Program-made: the position numbers and the translations under genes
Notes under the pieces: model-generated
Seen by the model: the letters and a program-made list of their open reading frames with translations, nothing else
Databases searched by the model: none
Told to the model about the DNA's origin: nothing
Part shown: piece after piece, positions 36,003 through 44,425 of the stretch
Layout: every line of letters begins with the position of its first letter
How positions within the stretch are numbered: position 1 is the stretch's first letter
Origin: Sporosarcina jeotgali
GTDB taxonomy: Bacteria; Bacillota; Bacilli; Bacillales_A; Planococcaceae
DNA: 64,000 nt
NCBI RefSeq assembly: GCF_033304595.1
Contig: NZ_CP116341.1
Coordinates: forward strand, 1,531,001-1,595,000
Direction of reading: 5' to 3'

Positions 36003-36253
36003 AGCGCGACTACCTCCTCGATGTCGTAGCGATAATCTTCAATCACTGTATTGGCTAAAAGACGTTCACACATTTCCTTAACTGCTTCATCGATGTTTTG
36101 ATCAGTCTTTTCGATTGTCAGCTCCATGTATTTACCAATCCGGACGTCACGGACGGCCTCAAACGCCATACTGTGTAAAGCAGACTCCACGGCTGTACCT
36201 TGGGGATCCAGAACATTTTCTCTTAACGTGATAAATACCTTTACTTTATACAT
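35999..36253 (-). CDS. purS: Phosphoribosylformylglycinamidine synthase subunit PurS
   Basis: An 84-residue small subunit that bridges PurL and PurQ. It reads [19 protein letters not shown], then [17 protein letters not shown] and [18 protein letters not shown], the canonical PurS fold. GGGAGGGCGTCAAT fixes the ATG at 36253, 14 codons inside a longer open frame. The start overlaps the end of purC by eight bases. Confidence 0.96.
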   Translation of the reverse strand: MYKVKVFITLRENVLDPQGTAVESALHSMAFEAVRDVRIGKYMELTIEKTDQNIDEAVKEMCERLLANTVIEDYRYDIEEVVAL

Positions 36254-36965
36254 ATTGACGCCCTCCCAGTTTTGAATAGATTGTTTGATAACCATTCACT
36301 AAATTCCCTAGATTCCTGCGAAATATATCCTTATCGAGCTTTTCTTCTGTTTCAGCGTCCCACAATCGGCACGTATCCGGTGAAATTTCATCTGCCAAAA
36401 TAATCTCACCATCAGCAAGTTTTCCAAACTCTAACTTAAAGTCTATTAAACGAACTCCTATTTCAGCAAAAAGGCTTGATAAAACTGTATTTACATCCAA
36501 GGCTTTTTGTTTCAAGAGTTGAACTTCTTCTTCAGTTGCGAGGTCTAATTCTTGAATATGTGCTTCGGTTAACAAAGGATCACCAAGCGCATCATCTTTA
36601 TAATAAAATTCAACGATTGGCTGCTTTAACGGCTGACCTTCTTCTGCTCCAAGACGTTTGGACAGGCTTCCAGCCACTATATTGCGGGTTACCACTTCAA
36701 GAGGAATGATCGTGACTTTCTTGATGAGTTGCTCGGTATCGGAAATCTGTTTAATAAAATGACTTGGAATTCCAGCCTCATGAAGCTTTAAAAATAGCAG
36801 GCTAGTAATGCCGTTCGTCAATACACCTTTACCAGCGATTTCTTCCTTTTTCTCACCATTCAATGCTGTTGCAAAATCCTTGTATTCTGCCCATACAACG
36901 TTCTGATCATCTGTTGCATAAATTCTTTTGGCCTTTCCTTCATATAGCAGTTCACGCTTTTCCAT
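36246..36965 (-). CDS. purC: SAICAR synthetase
   Basis: A 239-residue enzyme that joins aspartate to CAIR with ATP (step 8). MEKRELLYEGKAKRIYATDD is diagnostic; IPLEVVTRNIVAGSLSKRLG (about 92-111) and LIDFKLEFGKLADGEIILADEISPDTCRLWD (about 171-201) carry the substrate and ATP sites. GCGGAGGTTCTTCAG fixes ATG 36965; upstream in-frame codons are the purK-purC gap. In B. subtilis purB lies between purK and purC; here only 65 bases separate them. Confidence 0.97.
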   Translation of the reverse strand: MEKRELLYEGKAKRIYATDDQNVVWAEYKDFATALNGEKKEEIAGKGVLTNGITSLLFLKLHEAGIPSHFIKQISDTEQLIKKVTIIPLEVVTRNIVAGSLSKRLGAEEGQPLKQPIVEFYYKDDALGDPLLTEAHIQELDLATEEEVQLLKQKALDVNTVLSSLFAEIGVRLIDFKLEFGKLADGEIILADEISPDTCRLWDAETEEKLDKDIFRRNLGNLVNGYQTIYSKLGGRQYV

Positions 36966-37030
36966 CTGAAGAACCTCCGCAGTAAAGAATAATGTACTTT
37001 TTAAGATAATATCTGAACGCCTTGTCTCAA

Positions 37031-38164
37031 TTAATGATTCCAAATCCTGCTCTGCGTGATCTCATCGAGTGCCTGATCCACCGAGTCTCTCAACACATTT
37101 ACATGACCCATTTTTCGTTTCGTCATCGCATCTTTCTTGCCATAAAGATGAACTTTCCAATCCATTACTTCAGGAATCACCTTTAGAAGGTTCTCCATAT
37201 GCTCACCGAGTATATTGACCATCACGACAGGATTCATTAAATCAGTATTTCCCAGCGGCCAATTGCACACTGCTCGGATATGCTGTTCAAATTGCGATGT
37301 CTGACATGCTTCCATCGTGTAATGACCGGAATTATGAGGGCGAGGTGCCAATTCATTTATGAGAATCTCTTCCTGTTCGGTTACAAACATTTCAACACCT
37401 AACGTACCGACAAGATTTAGCCGCTCCGCTAATTGCTCTGCAATCTCTGTCGCTTTACGAGAGAGATGTTCATTGATTCGTGCAGGAACAATACTTTTAT
37501 GCAAAATGTTCTCTTGATGGATATTTTCTGCGACAGGGAAACATTTCATTTCTCCTGTTGTTTTTCTAGTGACGATTACAGAAATTTCTTTGGTAAATGG
37601 AATCCACTTTTCAATGACACATGTGCCGTTTTTCAGAAGGTCAGAAGCTTGAACAATATCAGATTCGGACTGAATCACAAGCTGTCCTTTTCCATCATAA
37701 CCGCCACAAATTTTTTTCATCACACATGGATATCCTAAACTAGCAATAGTGTCATAAATATCTTGAGTTGTTTTAACGACTCCGTATGGGGCAACCTTTG
37801 CTCCTGTTCTCGTAATTGCTTCTTTTTCTGAGATTCGATTCTGTGTAGATTTTAAAAGGCCTGCTCCTTGCGGCAAGTTACCATGCTCTTCTAACCACGC
37901 CAATGCTTCAAAACTTACATTCTCAAATTCATACGTTATGACATCGCTCACTTCAGAAAGATGTTGAATCGCTTCTAAATCATCATAGGCGCCATTAATT
38001 TCTATATCAGCAACTTGCCCGCATGGACAGTCCTTTATCGGATCTAATACTGCAATACGAAAACCCATAGCCTTCGCGGACAAAGCCATCATTCTTCCCA
38101 GCTGGCCGCCGCCGATGATGCCAATTGTTTGTCCTGGTAAAATTACGTTAGGTAAGTTGGTCAT
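37031..38164 (-). CDS. purK: N5-carboxyaminoimidazole ribonucleotide synthase
   Basis: A 377-residue ATP-grasp enzyme (AIR plus bicarbonate plus ATP to N5-CAIR). [20 protein letters not shown] is the N-terminal Rossmann start; [18 protein letters not shown] (about 148-165) is the ATP loop; [26 protein letters not shown] (about 266-291) the C-terminal motif. It overlaps purE by 17 bases and starts after AAAGGTG. Confidence 0.97.
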   Translation of the reverse strand: MTNLPNVILPGQTIGIIGGGQLGRMMALSAKAMGFRIAVLDPIKDCPCGQVADIEINGAYDDLEAIQHLSEVSDVITYEFENVSFEALAWLEEHGNLPQGAGLLKSTQNRISEKEAITRTGAKVAPYGVVKTTQDIYDTIASLGYPCVMKKICGGYDGKGQLVIQSESDIVQASDLLKNGTCVIEKWIPFTKEISVIVTRKTTGEMKCFPVAENIHQENILHKSIVPARINEHLSRKATEIAEQLAERLNLVGTLGVEMFVTEQEEILINELAPRPHNSGHYTMEACQTSQFEQHIRAVCNWPLGNTDLMNPVVMVNILGEHMENLLKVIPEVMDWKVHLYGKKDAMTKRKMGHVNVLRDSVDQALDEITQSRIWNH

Positions 38165-38636
38165 TGCTTTCTAACACCTTTACTTTCGTTTCATTTCTCA
38201 TTGTTTCTAATCGATCCGCAACTTCAGCGTTAAAACTGCCAAGAATCTGTGCCGCTAATAACCCTGCATTGGCGGCACCTGCTTTACCAATTGCAACAGT
38301 TGCAACAGGCACTCCGCCAGGCATCTGAACAATTGAGAGTAATGAATCCAATCCATTTAACACTTTTGTTTGAACAGGGACGCCAATTACAGGCAATGTT
38401 GTTTTTGCAGCTGTCATGCCTGGCAGGTGGGCTGCTCCGCCAGCTCCAGCAATCACAACTTTTAACCCGCGTTCTCGTGCAGATTCAGCGTATTCAAATA
38501 ACAATTCAGGTGTACGATGTGCGGAGACTACTTGTTTTTCATAAGGAATCCCGACTTGATCTAATGCTTCACAGCAATGTTTCATTGTTTCCCAATCGGA
38601 AGCACTTCCCATAATGACTCCAACTTGTGCGTTCAC
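38148..38636 (-). CDS. purE: N5-CAIR mutase
   Basis: A 162-residue mutase that turns N5-CAIR into [21 protein letters not shown] and [16 protein letters not shown] (about 40-55) form the CO2/ribonucleotide site, and [25 protein letters not shown] (about 64-88) is conserved. First gene of the operon, just downstream of the riboswitch-controlled terminator. The ribosome binding site is GAGGGAGGGAAGACA. Confidence 0.97.
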   Translation of the reverse strand: MNAQVGVIMGSASDWETMKHCCEALDQVGIPYEKQVVSAHRTPELLFEYAESARERGLKVVIAGAGGAAHLPGMTAAKTTLPVIGVPVQTKVLNGLDSLLSIVQMPGGVPVATVAIGKAGAANAGLLAAQILGSFNAEVADRLETMRNETKVKVLESNDQLT

Positions 38637-38680
38637 TGTCTTCCCTCCCTCATTTGCATAAATAGATAATTTGTAGAAAT

Positions 38681-38727
38681 AAAAAACGGGCAGGGAACTT
38701 TCTCGAAAAAGAGAAAGTTCCCTGCCC
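38681..38727 (-). terminator. Riboswitch-controlled terminator of the pur operon
   Basis: On the minus strand GGGCAGGGAACTTTCTC pairs perfectly with GAGAAAGTTCCCTGCCC around TTTTTC and is followed by GTTTTTTATTT. Its 5' arm contains ACTTTCTCT, complementary to AGAGAAAGT at the 3' end of the aptamer P1 stem, so it can be opened by an antiterminator. Confidence 0.95.
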
Positions 38728-38784
38728 TGGATAAGTTGCCTTTTACAAAAAAGGACAGACTGATCCTAAGTAAAGGGTGCACTT

Positions 38785-38857
38785 TCTCTCATAGTCCGAT
38801 AATTTACGGTTATCGGGTAGAAACGTTCGGGCCATATTCCCGGAGATATATGAGAGA
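38785..38857 (-). ncRNA. Guanine-sensing purine riboswitch aptamer
   Basis: On the minus strand P1 is CTCTCATA/TATGAGAG; P2 CGGG-AATATGG-CCCG; J2/3 contains GTTTCTAC; P3 CCGATA-ACCGTAAAT-TATCGG; J3/1 is ACTATG. L2 ATATGG and L3 CCGTAAA can form the loop-loop contact. The discriminating base before TATG is C, which selects guanine/hypoxanthine rather than adenine. When guanine binds, P1 forms and the downstream terminator folds. Confidence 0.95.
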
Positions 38858-38876
38858 TATAAGTAAGTTCGTAATC

Positions 38877-38905
38877 ATCTTAACAATCGATTAACATAAC
38901 GTCAA
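38877..38905 (-). promoter_or_regulatory. Sigma-A promoter of the pur operon
   Basis: On the minus strand TTGACG, 17 bases, TAAGAT. It lies about 20 bases upstream of the aptamer and immediately downstream of a PurBox-like element. Confidence 0.75.
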
Positions 38906-38908
38906 CAT

Positions 38909-38952
38909 ATAACCGTACGTTTTTTAAGTATTGACTAAAATGGTTCGCGTTT
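38909..38952. promoter_or_regulatory. Pair of inverted PurBox-like sites (PurR operator)
   Basis: Plus-strand ATAACCGTACGTT at 38909-38921 matches PurBox AWWWCCGAACWWT at 11 of 13 positions; minus-strand AAACGCGAACCAT at 38940-38952 matches at 10 of 13. The two are in opposite orientation, 18 bases apart, upstream of the -35 box, as in B. subtilis pur. PurR itself is not in the window. Confidence 0.6.
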
Positions 38953-39175
38953 GAATGTTTAAACTGAGTAAAGTACATCTTTTATGGAAATCACTTTATC
39001 TTTTTCGCTAAAAGTCGACAAATTATGCTATGGATGAACTTTTCTAAAAGACTAAAGTATTTTCACGATTATTGAAACTGCTGTTGACTATATTCCTGGA
39101 TTAATAGAAACTGCATGACTAATATAGTAGTATAAATACTTTAATCCCTGCTGATTGCTGAAGGAGTGCCATCCG

Positions 39176-39919
39176 TTGTATGAAAAAAGGTTTAAACTTA
39201 TCTATGAACTTTTGATGTTTTCACTAGCCATCTTTTCTGTATCTTTTATATGGATTAAAAATGAGTCTTTACAATATATTGATAAGATCGTGTGGTTCAT
39301 CTTCTTTGTGGATGTCTCCATTCGTTTCTTCAGAAGTAAGAATAAGTTGGAATTCATTAAGAAAAATCCATTTGATATCATTGCAATTATTCCGTTTGAT
39401 TCGGTTTTCAAGTTAGCTCGATTAGCCCGCCTAATCCGTGTGGTTCGAGCATTTACGATAGTAAAAAGGTATGCTAAACCTGCGCTTGCGATTTTAGAAA
39501 TTAACGGATTACAGCGGATTCTGACATTTACCGTGATTCTAATATTTGCAGCAGCAATTCCCATCCGTTTTATCGAACCGTCCATTACCACATATGAAGA
39601 TGCATTGTGGTGGAGTGTCGTAACTGCAACTACTGTGGGCTATGGAGATATTTCAGTGGAAACTGGTCTGGGCAGAATCATTGCCATTGTCTTAATGGTT
39701 TTCGGAATTGGTTTACTTGGAATGATTACAGGTTCAATTGCCACCTATTTCATAAAGGAAACCGAAAGCGATGATCCGACTACTGCTTATTTAAAAGGTC
39801 AGTTGGACCGGCTGGATGAGTTATCTAAAAGTGAGTTAGATGCATTCATAGCGATATTGAAGAGTAAGAAGGAGAATGCGGGAGTTGTTGGTATAACCAA
39901 GGACACTGAGAAACTTTAA
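39176..39919 (+). CDS. Voltage-gated-type potassium channel
   Basis: A 247-residue ion channel. Four helices form a voltage-sensor-like unit, the fourth carrying regularly spaced arginines (LARLARLIRVVRAF, about 82-95), then pore helix and selectivity filter TTVGYGD (about 156-162) between the last two helices. A charged C-terminal tail (about 200-247) follows with no RCK domain. The start is TTG 39176, nine bases after AAGGAG; an earlier TTG at 39155 precedes that site. It forms a tetramer in the membrane. Single gene with its own terminator. Confidence 0.88.
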   Translation: MYEKRFKLIYELLMFSLAIFSVSFIWIKNESLQYIDKIVWFIFFVDVSIRFFRSKNKLEFIKKNPFDIIAIIPFDSVFKLARLARLIRVVRAFTIVKRYAKPALAILEINGLQRILTFTVILIFAAAIPIRFIEPSITTYEDALWWSVVTATTVGYGDISVETGLGRIIAIVLMVFGIGLLGMITGSIATYFIKETESDDPTTAYLKGQLDRLDELSKSELDAFIAILKSKKENAGVVGITKDTEKL

Positions 39920-39940
39920 CGCTTTCTCATTAAAGATGTT

Positions 39941-39992
39941 AAAGTAACCACTCAGTGCTGCCTATCAGGAAGCACTGAGTGGTTACTTTTTT
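39941..39992 (+). terminator. Terminator of the potassium channel gene
   Basis: AAAGTAACCACTCAGTGCTG and AGCACTGAGTGGTTACTTTTTT form a near-perfect long stem with a T run. Confidence 0.9.
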
Positions 39993-40158
39993 CATTTATG
40001 CTGCATTTGAACGCGGGTATACGGCAAGATTCACCTTGTCTCTTTGATACCGGGTACTCGCAAAACTAAAAATTTCCACTCCTGCTGATAATAAATTGTA
40101 TACATACTGAAAAAGAGACCCATTACTATACAAATGAGTGAAAAGGATGTTGCGAATT

Positions 40159-40776
40159 ATGGACTTGAGTTTAATATGGAAATCCGTGTTAATTATTGTT
40201 GTCGGGATTCTGTTTATACGTTTTTCAGGAAGACGATCCATATCTCAAATGACCATTTCACAAACGGTTATTATGATTTCGATTGGAACCCTTCTTATAC
40301 AACCGATTTCCAATAAAAATATTTGGACCACTTTTGGTCTTGCAGCTATTTTAATACTCACTTTGTTAGTGATCGAAGAAATTCAATTGAAATGGGATAT
40401 TGCGGAAACGTTCTTTACTGGCAAGGCGAAAATTGTAATTGAAAATGGAGTGTTAAATGAAAAAAATCTGAAAAAGTTACGGCTGTCTGTAGATAAGCTT
40501 GAAATGAGATTGCGGCAGAGCGGGATTGAAAAGATTTCGGATGTCCAGTGGGGAACGATAGAACCTAGTGGACAATTAGGATATTCTCTAGTAGAAAAGA
40601 AAAAGTTTGCAACGAAGGAAGATACAGAAAAACTACAAAAGGACCTGGATCGTATTTTAGAACACCTCAATTTAACCGAATTCCCTGCAACACCGAAAGA
40701 AAATGAATCAAGATCAAACATATTTTCTGAAATAGAGAAAGGTCATTTTCCACCAGTAGATGACCATCTCCAATAA
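40159..40776 (+). CDS. DUF421 family membrane protein (YetF-like)
   Basis: A 205-residue protein: three N-terminal membrane helices with FIRFSGRRSISQMTISQTVI (about 19-38), the conserved GR(R/K)xxxxM motif of DUF421, then a soluble DUF421 C-terminal domain with GKAKIVIENGVLNEKNLKKLRLSVDKLEMRLRQSG. ATG 40159 is chosen after AAAAGGATG; seven upstream codons are in frame. Relatives influence spore or envelope properties, but the function is open. The C-terminal tail (about 170-205) is not conserved. Confidence 0.85.
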   Translation: MDLSLIWKSVLIIVVGILFIRFSGRRSISQMTISQTVIMISIGTLLIQPISNKNIWTTFGLAAILILTLLVIEEIQLKWDIAETFFTGKAKIVIENGVLNEKNLKKLRLSVDKLEMRLRQSGIEKISDVQWGTIEPSGQLGYSLVEKKKFATKEDTEKLQKDLDRILEHLNLTEFPATPKENESRSNIFSEIEKGHFPPVDDHLQ

Positions 40777-40886
40777 AGAAAGCTAAGTAAGCTATTGCTT
40801 AGCACATCGTTTCTTGTCGTTCAATTTGATTTGCATTTTCCCTATAAAGTAAGTGCAGTCAATTAGACTAATAATCGTTGTCAGTT

Positions 40887-40920
40887 AAAAGGACCGGGTG
40901 ATTGATCACCCGGTCCTTTT
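40887..40920. terminator. Bidirectional terminator
   Basis: AAAAGGACCGGGTGAT pairs with ATCACCCGGTCCTTTT. It lies between the convergent DUF421 gene and the SRPBCC gene ending at 40944. Confidence 0.88.
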
Positions 40921-40943
40921 ACTATTTGTTTACTTAAGCCCTT

Positions 40944-41360
40944 TTACTTGGCAGCCAATAATTTTTCCAGCTGTTCTCCCATCATCGTCCAAGAATATTT
41001 AGCACCCTCGATTGCTCCTTGGCGTGCTTTTGTTTCTTCACTGAATCCAGATTGTTCGAAATGCAGATCTGTTCCGCCATCTGCGCTTTCTTTTAATGTC
41101 CAAGTGACAGTAGTTGTTTCTCCTGCACTTGCCCACAAGTAAGAAAGTGTATGAGGCTTGTCCACTACTAGTACTTCACTATCTACAATCCCATTCCACC
41201 ATTCGTTTGGCTCAGCACGAAATTGAAACTTATGTCCAACTTCTGGTTTGAAATCATTATCCCAGATCCATTTTGCCAGCTGTTCTGAATCGGTTAACGC
41301 AGTCCAGACTTTATCAATCGAACTTTTATAGTGAAAATCTAACGTTACATCAGGTTTCAT
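40944..41360 (-). CDS. SRPBCC/AHSA1-family protein
   Basis: A 138-residue START-like fold protein with VTLDFHYKSSIDKVWTALTDSEQLAKWIWDNDFKPEVG, then WNGIVDSEVLVVDKPHTLSYLW and the C-terminal helix AIEGAKYSWTMMGEQLEKLLA. AHSA1-like members of this size usually accompany an ArsR repressor in Bacilli; here its ATG overlaps the ArsR stop by four bases. The hydrophobic cavity suggests lipid or hydrophobic-ligand binding. A second copy is encoded at 42186-42587. Confidence 0.88.
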   Translation of the reverse strand: MKPDVTLDFHYKSSIDKVWTALTDSEQLAKWIWDNDFKPEVGHKFQFRAEPNEWWNGIVDSEVLVVDKPHTLSYLWASAGETTTVTWTLKESADGGTDLHFEQSGFSEETKARQGAIEGAKYSWTMMGEQLEKLLAAK

Positions 41361-41683
41361 AATTCTTCCTCCAATAATTTGTGTAGTTTTGTAAATCGGC
41401 CTTTCCAGAATCCTTCATAGAAGGATACCCAGTCTTGAATCTCTTTCAATGGTCCCGCATTCAGCCGGTATCTCGTTTCCCTGCCAACTTTTCGGGCATC
41501 TACGAGACCGGCTTCTTTAAGAATTGCTAAGTGTTTGGAAACGGCTGTGCGGCCCATTTGAAAATGAACCGTTATCTCGTGTAACGGCAACTCCTCAACC
41601 TCAGCCAACAGTCCAATTAATTTCCGCCTTGTCGGATCAGCAACTGCGCCATACACGTCTGTCACTGATTTTTTTTCGTCCAA
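41357..41683 (-). CDS. ArsR-family winged-helix repressor
   Basis: A 108-residue regulator. ADPTRRKLIGLLAEVEELPLHEITVHFQMGRTAVSKHLAILKEAGLVDARKVGRETRYRL (quoted by landmark: ADPTRRK, GRTAVSKHLAIL, GRETRYRL) is the ArsR/SmtB winged helix without cysteine metal sites, the ArsR5-type that pairs with SRPBCC proteins. I choose TTG 41683 because GGAGGGGG ends six bases before it; longer ATG starts would run through that site. ATGA-type coupling with the SRPBCC gene at 40944. Confidence 0.85.
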   Translation of the reverse strand: MDEKKSVTDVYGAVADPTRRKLIGLLAEVEELPLHEITVHFQMGRTAVSKHLAILKEAGLVDARKVGRETRYRLNAGPLKEIQDWVSFYEGFWKGRFTKLHKLLEEEL

Positions 41684-41860
41684 AATCAACCCCCTCCCCC
41701 TCGTATTATTCTTCCTATAGCATGACTGATTATACATAGTAAGCACTTAAAAGACACCATTTATTGTCCTATTTATTATAGGACACTAAATGGTGTCTAG
41801 TCAAATTTCTATACAAAAATATACCCACTATTTACTACGTTTTAAGAATCTTCTCGGAAA

Positions 41861-42184
41861 CTAATCGCAATCTCGTTCTACGTAATTTTTCAACATAGCC
41901 AGCTGATCATGCCAATAGGCTTCAAAAAAGTTTGACCACTCCTTTAATTCCATAAGCGGTTTAGGTTCCTGTAAAAAACGGGTTTCTCTCCCCGCTTTAC
42001 GACTTGTTACAACCTGCGCATTGGAAAGAATCGTTAGATGTTTAGTAACAGCAGTTCGGCTGATCGGGAAGTGATCGGCTATTTCAGCAATGAACATCTC
42101 CTTCTACGCAAGCAGGTTCAGAATTTTGCGTCGTGTTGGGTCGGATATTGCCTGGAAAACATCGTGATCCTTTTGTACGGACAT
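41861..42184 (-). pseudogene. ArsR-family repressor interrupted by a nonsense codon
   Basis: From ATG 42184 (GAGGCTTAAT leader) the frame reads SVQKDHDVFQAISDPTRRK then ILNLLA and hits TAG at 42104-42106 (codon 27); the same frame continues KEMFIAEIADHFPISRTAVTKHLTIL and GRETRFL to a stop at 41861. Together this is a complete 107-residue ArsR protein with one stop where lysine or glutamate is expected. The ATG at 42097 after the stop has its AAGGAG immediately adjacent, too close for good initiation. It starts one base after the stop of the SRPBCC gene. Confidence 0.8.
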
Positions 42185-42185
42185 A

Positions 42186-42587
42186 TTAAGCCTCTACATA
42201 TGCTGGTAATTTGTTTTTTACAATGTTTTCCCATCCACCATTCATCGTTACACGGTTTGCTTCTTGTTCTGCGGTCCATCCCGAATGGATGAGGGTAAAC
42301 TCTGTTTGGTGCTCGCCCGCTTCTTTTAGTTCAAACGTCAGGTGCCAGCCTTTGTCCCAGTCAAAACCTACATGATACGGAGGTTCAAGTTCCGTGACTG
42401 TACATGGTGAATCCCCATAGGGTCCTGCGTGAAGGACAAAATTCTTTCCTATCGAGGGTTCAAACGTATTCGCCATCCACCATGCAGCTAACCCTTCAGA
42501 TGTGGCAACGGCTTTCCATACTTTTTCAATTGAAGCGTTCAGCACGATAGTTTTACGGATTTCAGGCAGTCCATTTTGTGTATTCAC
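42186..42587 (-). CDS. SRPBCC/AHSA1-family protein (second copy)
   Basis: A 133-residue START-like protein: GLPEIRKTIVLNASIEKVWKAVATSEGLAAWWMANTFEP, LEPPYHVGFDWDKGWHLTFEL, and the C-terminal NGGWENIVKNKLPAYVEA. The start is GTG at 42587 after GGAGGAATGAAAAC. It is followed by the interrupted ArsR gene with a one-base gap, so this module has the reverse gene order (SRPBCC then ArsR) of the intact module at 41683-40944. Only modestly similar to the other copy. Confidence 0.88.
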   Translation of the reverse strand: MNTQNGLPEIRKTIVLNASIEKVWKAVATSEGLAAWWMANTFEPSIGKNFVLHAGPYGDSPCTVTELEPPYHVGFDWDKGWHLTFELKEAGEHQTEFTLIHSGWTAEQEANRVTMNGGWENIVKNKLPAYVEA

Positions 42588-42701
42588 GTTTTCATTCCTC
42601 CTAATTCAATATGGCATCTTGTAGTGTTGCGTCAGATAGTAACTTGAAATGATTCACCTCGCAATTATAAGTAAAGTTTCAGACATTTGTTATACACACA
42701 T

Positions 42702-42736
42702 TAGAACAGTTCTGCTATACTAATAGTAGAACAGTT
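42702..42736 (+). promoter_or_regulatory. Promoter/operator of the GntR gene
   Basis: TAGAACAGTT occurs twice (42702-42711 and 42727-42736), flanking TATACT at 42716-42721, a candidate -10. The first copy is also part of the perfect palindrome AGAACAGTTCT. This fits autoregulation by the GntR protein encoded 14 bases downstream. Confidence 0.55.
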
Positions 42737-42749
42737 AGGAGGTAGCCAG

Positions 42750-43133
42750 TTGTTCATCCAAATCGAACCATCATCAGATATTCCAATTTACACGCAAGTA
42801 GCCAATCAGATTATCGAACTAATTGCACGCGGTCAATTAAAAGGAGGCGATACCTTGCCTTCCGTGAGAGCTCTTGCTTCCGATCTCAGTGTGAATATGC
42901 ACACCGTCAACAAATCCTATCATGAGCTGGAGCAGAAAGGGATCTTGCGGATTGTGCCTAAATCCGGAGCTGTCATTAATCCTATAGTTCAAGAGTGGTT
43001 GACGAATGAGAACAGCCGCAAAATCATCGGGCAGCTTAAGCCCATTATCGCAGAAGCACTTGTGCTCGGCATGAGTCCTGATGAGATCAGGCAGCACGCT
43101 TCATCAATTCTTAATGACTTAAAGGGGGAATAA
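42750..43133 (+). CDS. GntR/YtrA-subfamily transcriptional regulator
   Basis: A 127-residue regulator with winged helix IPIYTQVANQIIELIARGQLKGGDTLPSVRALASDLSVNMHTVNKSYHELEQKGIL (landmarks DTLPSVRALASDL and NMHTVNKSYHELE), and the short C-terminal tail of the YtrA subfamily. TTG at 42750 follows TAGGAGGTAGCCAG. YtrA-type regulators control adjacent membrane transport genes; here the partner is the DUF1648 protein, starting four bases after its stop. Confidence 0.9.
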   Translation: MFIQIEPSSDIPIYTQVANQIIELIARGQLKGGDTLPSVRALASDLSVNMHTVNKSYHELEQKGILRIVPKSGAVINPIVQEWLTNENSRKIIGQLKPIIAEALVLGMSPDEIRQHASSILNDLKGE

Positions 43134-43137
43134 CCAT

Positions 43138-44244
43138 ATGCCTTTAGCGATTTTTCTTATCACACTTGCTTTCCTTATTGTCGTACAATCAGCTATTCCA
43201 TTTTTGTTGAAACGCACGATTGTCTTTGGAGTTACCATCCCCGAAGAACATGCAATGGATTCATCACTTGTTTCGTTTAGACGAAAATACTCTGCAGCAG
43301 TTTTCATTATAGGGACCATCTCACTGATATTTTTAGTACTTTGGTCAGCTAATGCTTCAGTATCTGAGAACCAACTTGTGATCACTGGGTTAGCAATCCA
43401 AACAGGTCTTCTATTACTAAGCATGGCTTTGTATCTCTTTTTCCATGCAAAAACGACGAATTTGAAAAAAGTGAAGGATTGGAATTCCCGCTTCACACAA
43501 ATCCGTGTAGCTGATTTGCAAAGTCATTCAAAAGATTCGATACTGCCGAATTTCATGTATGTACTTCCAATGTTCGTGACGGTCGGGCTAATCGTGTACA
43601 CAGCGAGCCAATACAATTTACTGCCAGATCAGATTCCGATTCATTGGGGCCCTAGTGGAGAACCTGATGCGTTCAGTCAAAAAACTCCTTTCTCTTCGAT
43701 TGCCTTATTGCTCATGCTCTTGGTTCTTCAAGTGATGATGCTAGGAATCAATGCGGCAGCTAAACTTTCAGGAGTTAAATTGAATGCAGGCAAAAAGAAA
43801 TCTTCTCAGCTGCAGCAACTGGCATTCCGCAAGTACACGAGCTGGTTTTTACTGTTAACCACAATCCTTTTGACAATTCTATTCGGATTCATGCAGTTAA
43901 CTACCATTCATGGCGCATTACAAAACGATACGCTGATGATGGCACTGCCTCTCGGTTTTCTAGTTCTCATGCTGGCTCTCTCAGCGGTCTATGCGTTTAA
44001 AGTCGGCCAAGGCGGTTCACGTATTCCAGTCTCTATTGAGGAAGATGAAACTTCTTCCGTTACAGATGATGATATGGATGATCATTGGAAACTTGGTGTC
44101 TTTTATGTCAATAAACAAGATCCTTCTATCTTCGTAGAAAAACGTTTTGGAATTGGCTGGAGCATCAATTTCGGCAATCCAATTGGTTATCTTGTCCTAT
44201 TCGTTCCTATAGTGCTGATCTTGCTCATTGCCTTCTTTGTTTAA
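43138..44244 (+). CDS. DUF1648/DUF5808 membrane protein
   Basis: A 368-residue membrane protein with about eight helices. A DUF1648 segment LLPDQIPIHWGPSGEPDAFSQKT (about 161-183; landmark IPIHWGPSGEPD) sits between helices, and the C-terminus has WKLGVFYVNKQDPSIFVEKRFGIGWSINFGNPIGY, the DUF5808 motif. Related proteins partner with YtrA-type GntR regulators in Bacilli, where they respond to envelope stress. Translation is coupled to the regulator. GGGGGA precedes its ATG. Confidence 0.85.
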   Translation: MPLAIFLITLAFLIVVQSAIPFLLKRTIVFGVTIPEEHAMDSSLVSFRRKYSAAVFIIGTISLIFLVLWSANASVSENQLVITGLAIQTGLLLLSMALYLFFHAKTTNLKKVKDWNSRFTQIRVADLQSHSKDSILPNFMYVLPMFVTVGLIVYTASQYNLLPDQIPIHWGPSGEPDAFSQKTPFSSIALLLMLLVLQVMMLGINAAAKLSGVKLNAGKKKSSQLQQLAFRKYTSWFLLLTTILLTILFGFMQLTTIHGALQNDTLMMALPLGFLVLMLALSAVYAFKVGQGGSRIPVSIEEDETSSVTDDDMDDHWKLGVFYVNKQDPSIFVEKRFGIGWSINFGNPIGYLVLFVPIVLILLIAFFV

Positions 44245-44258
44245 AATCCTTGCTGCAT

Positions 44259-44292
44259 CCTTGTCTTCCTTACTACTAGACAAGGGTGTTTT
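44259..44292 (+). terminator. Probable terminator after the DUF1648 gene
   Basis: CCTTGTCT and AGACAAGG pair around an 11-base loop and are followed by GTGTTTTC; the T tract is short. Confidence 0.5.
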
Positions 44293-44425
44293 CTATTTCT
44301 GTTCTGACTTATCTCGTGTTCGCAGATTTAAACAAGCATTCATTTATAATGATTGCTACATGAAAACAAGGGTATTGGAATCTTTAGTAGAAATAGTACT
44401 CAAACGAATTCAAGGAGAGGTAATT

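Noticed and set aside
42042-42097. Short ArsR starting at ATG 42097 as a functional gene
   Set aside because: AAGGAG touches the ATG and the product would lack the first helix of the fold; the upstream part is plainly the same gene before a stop.
44228-44425. N-terminal extension of the choloylglycine hydrolase-family protein
   Set aside because: The nucleophile must be Cys2 after Met; extension would bury it, and GGAGAGG precedes ATG 44426.
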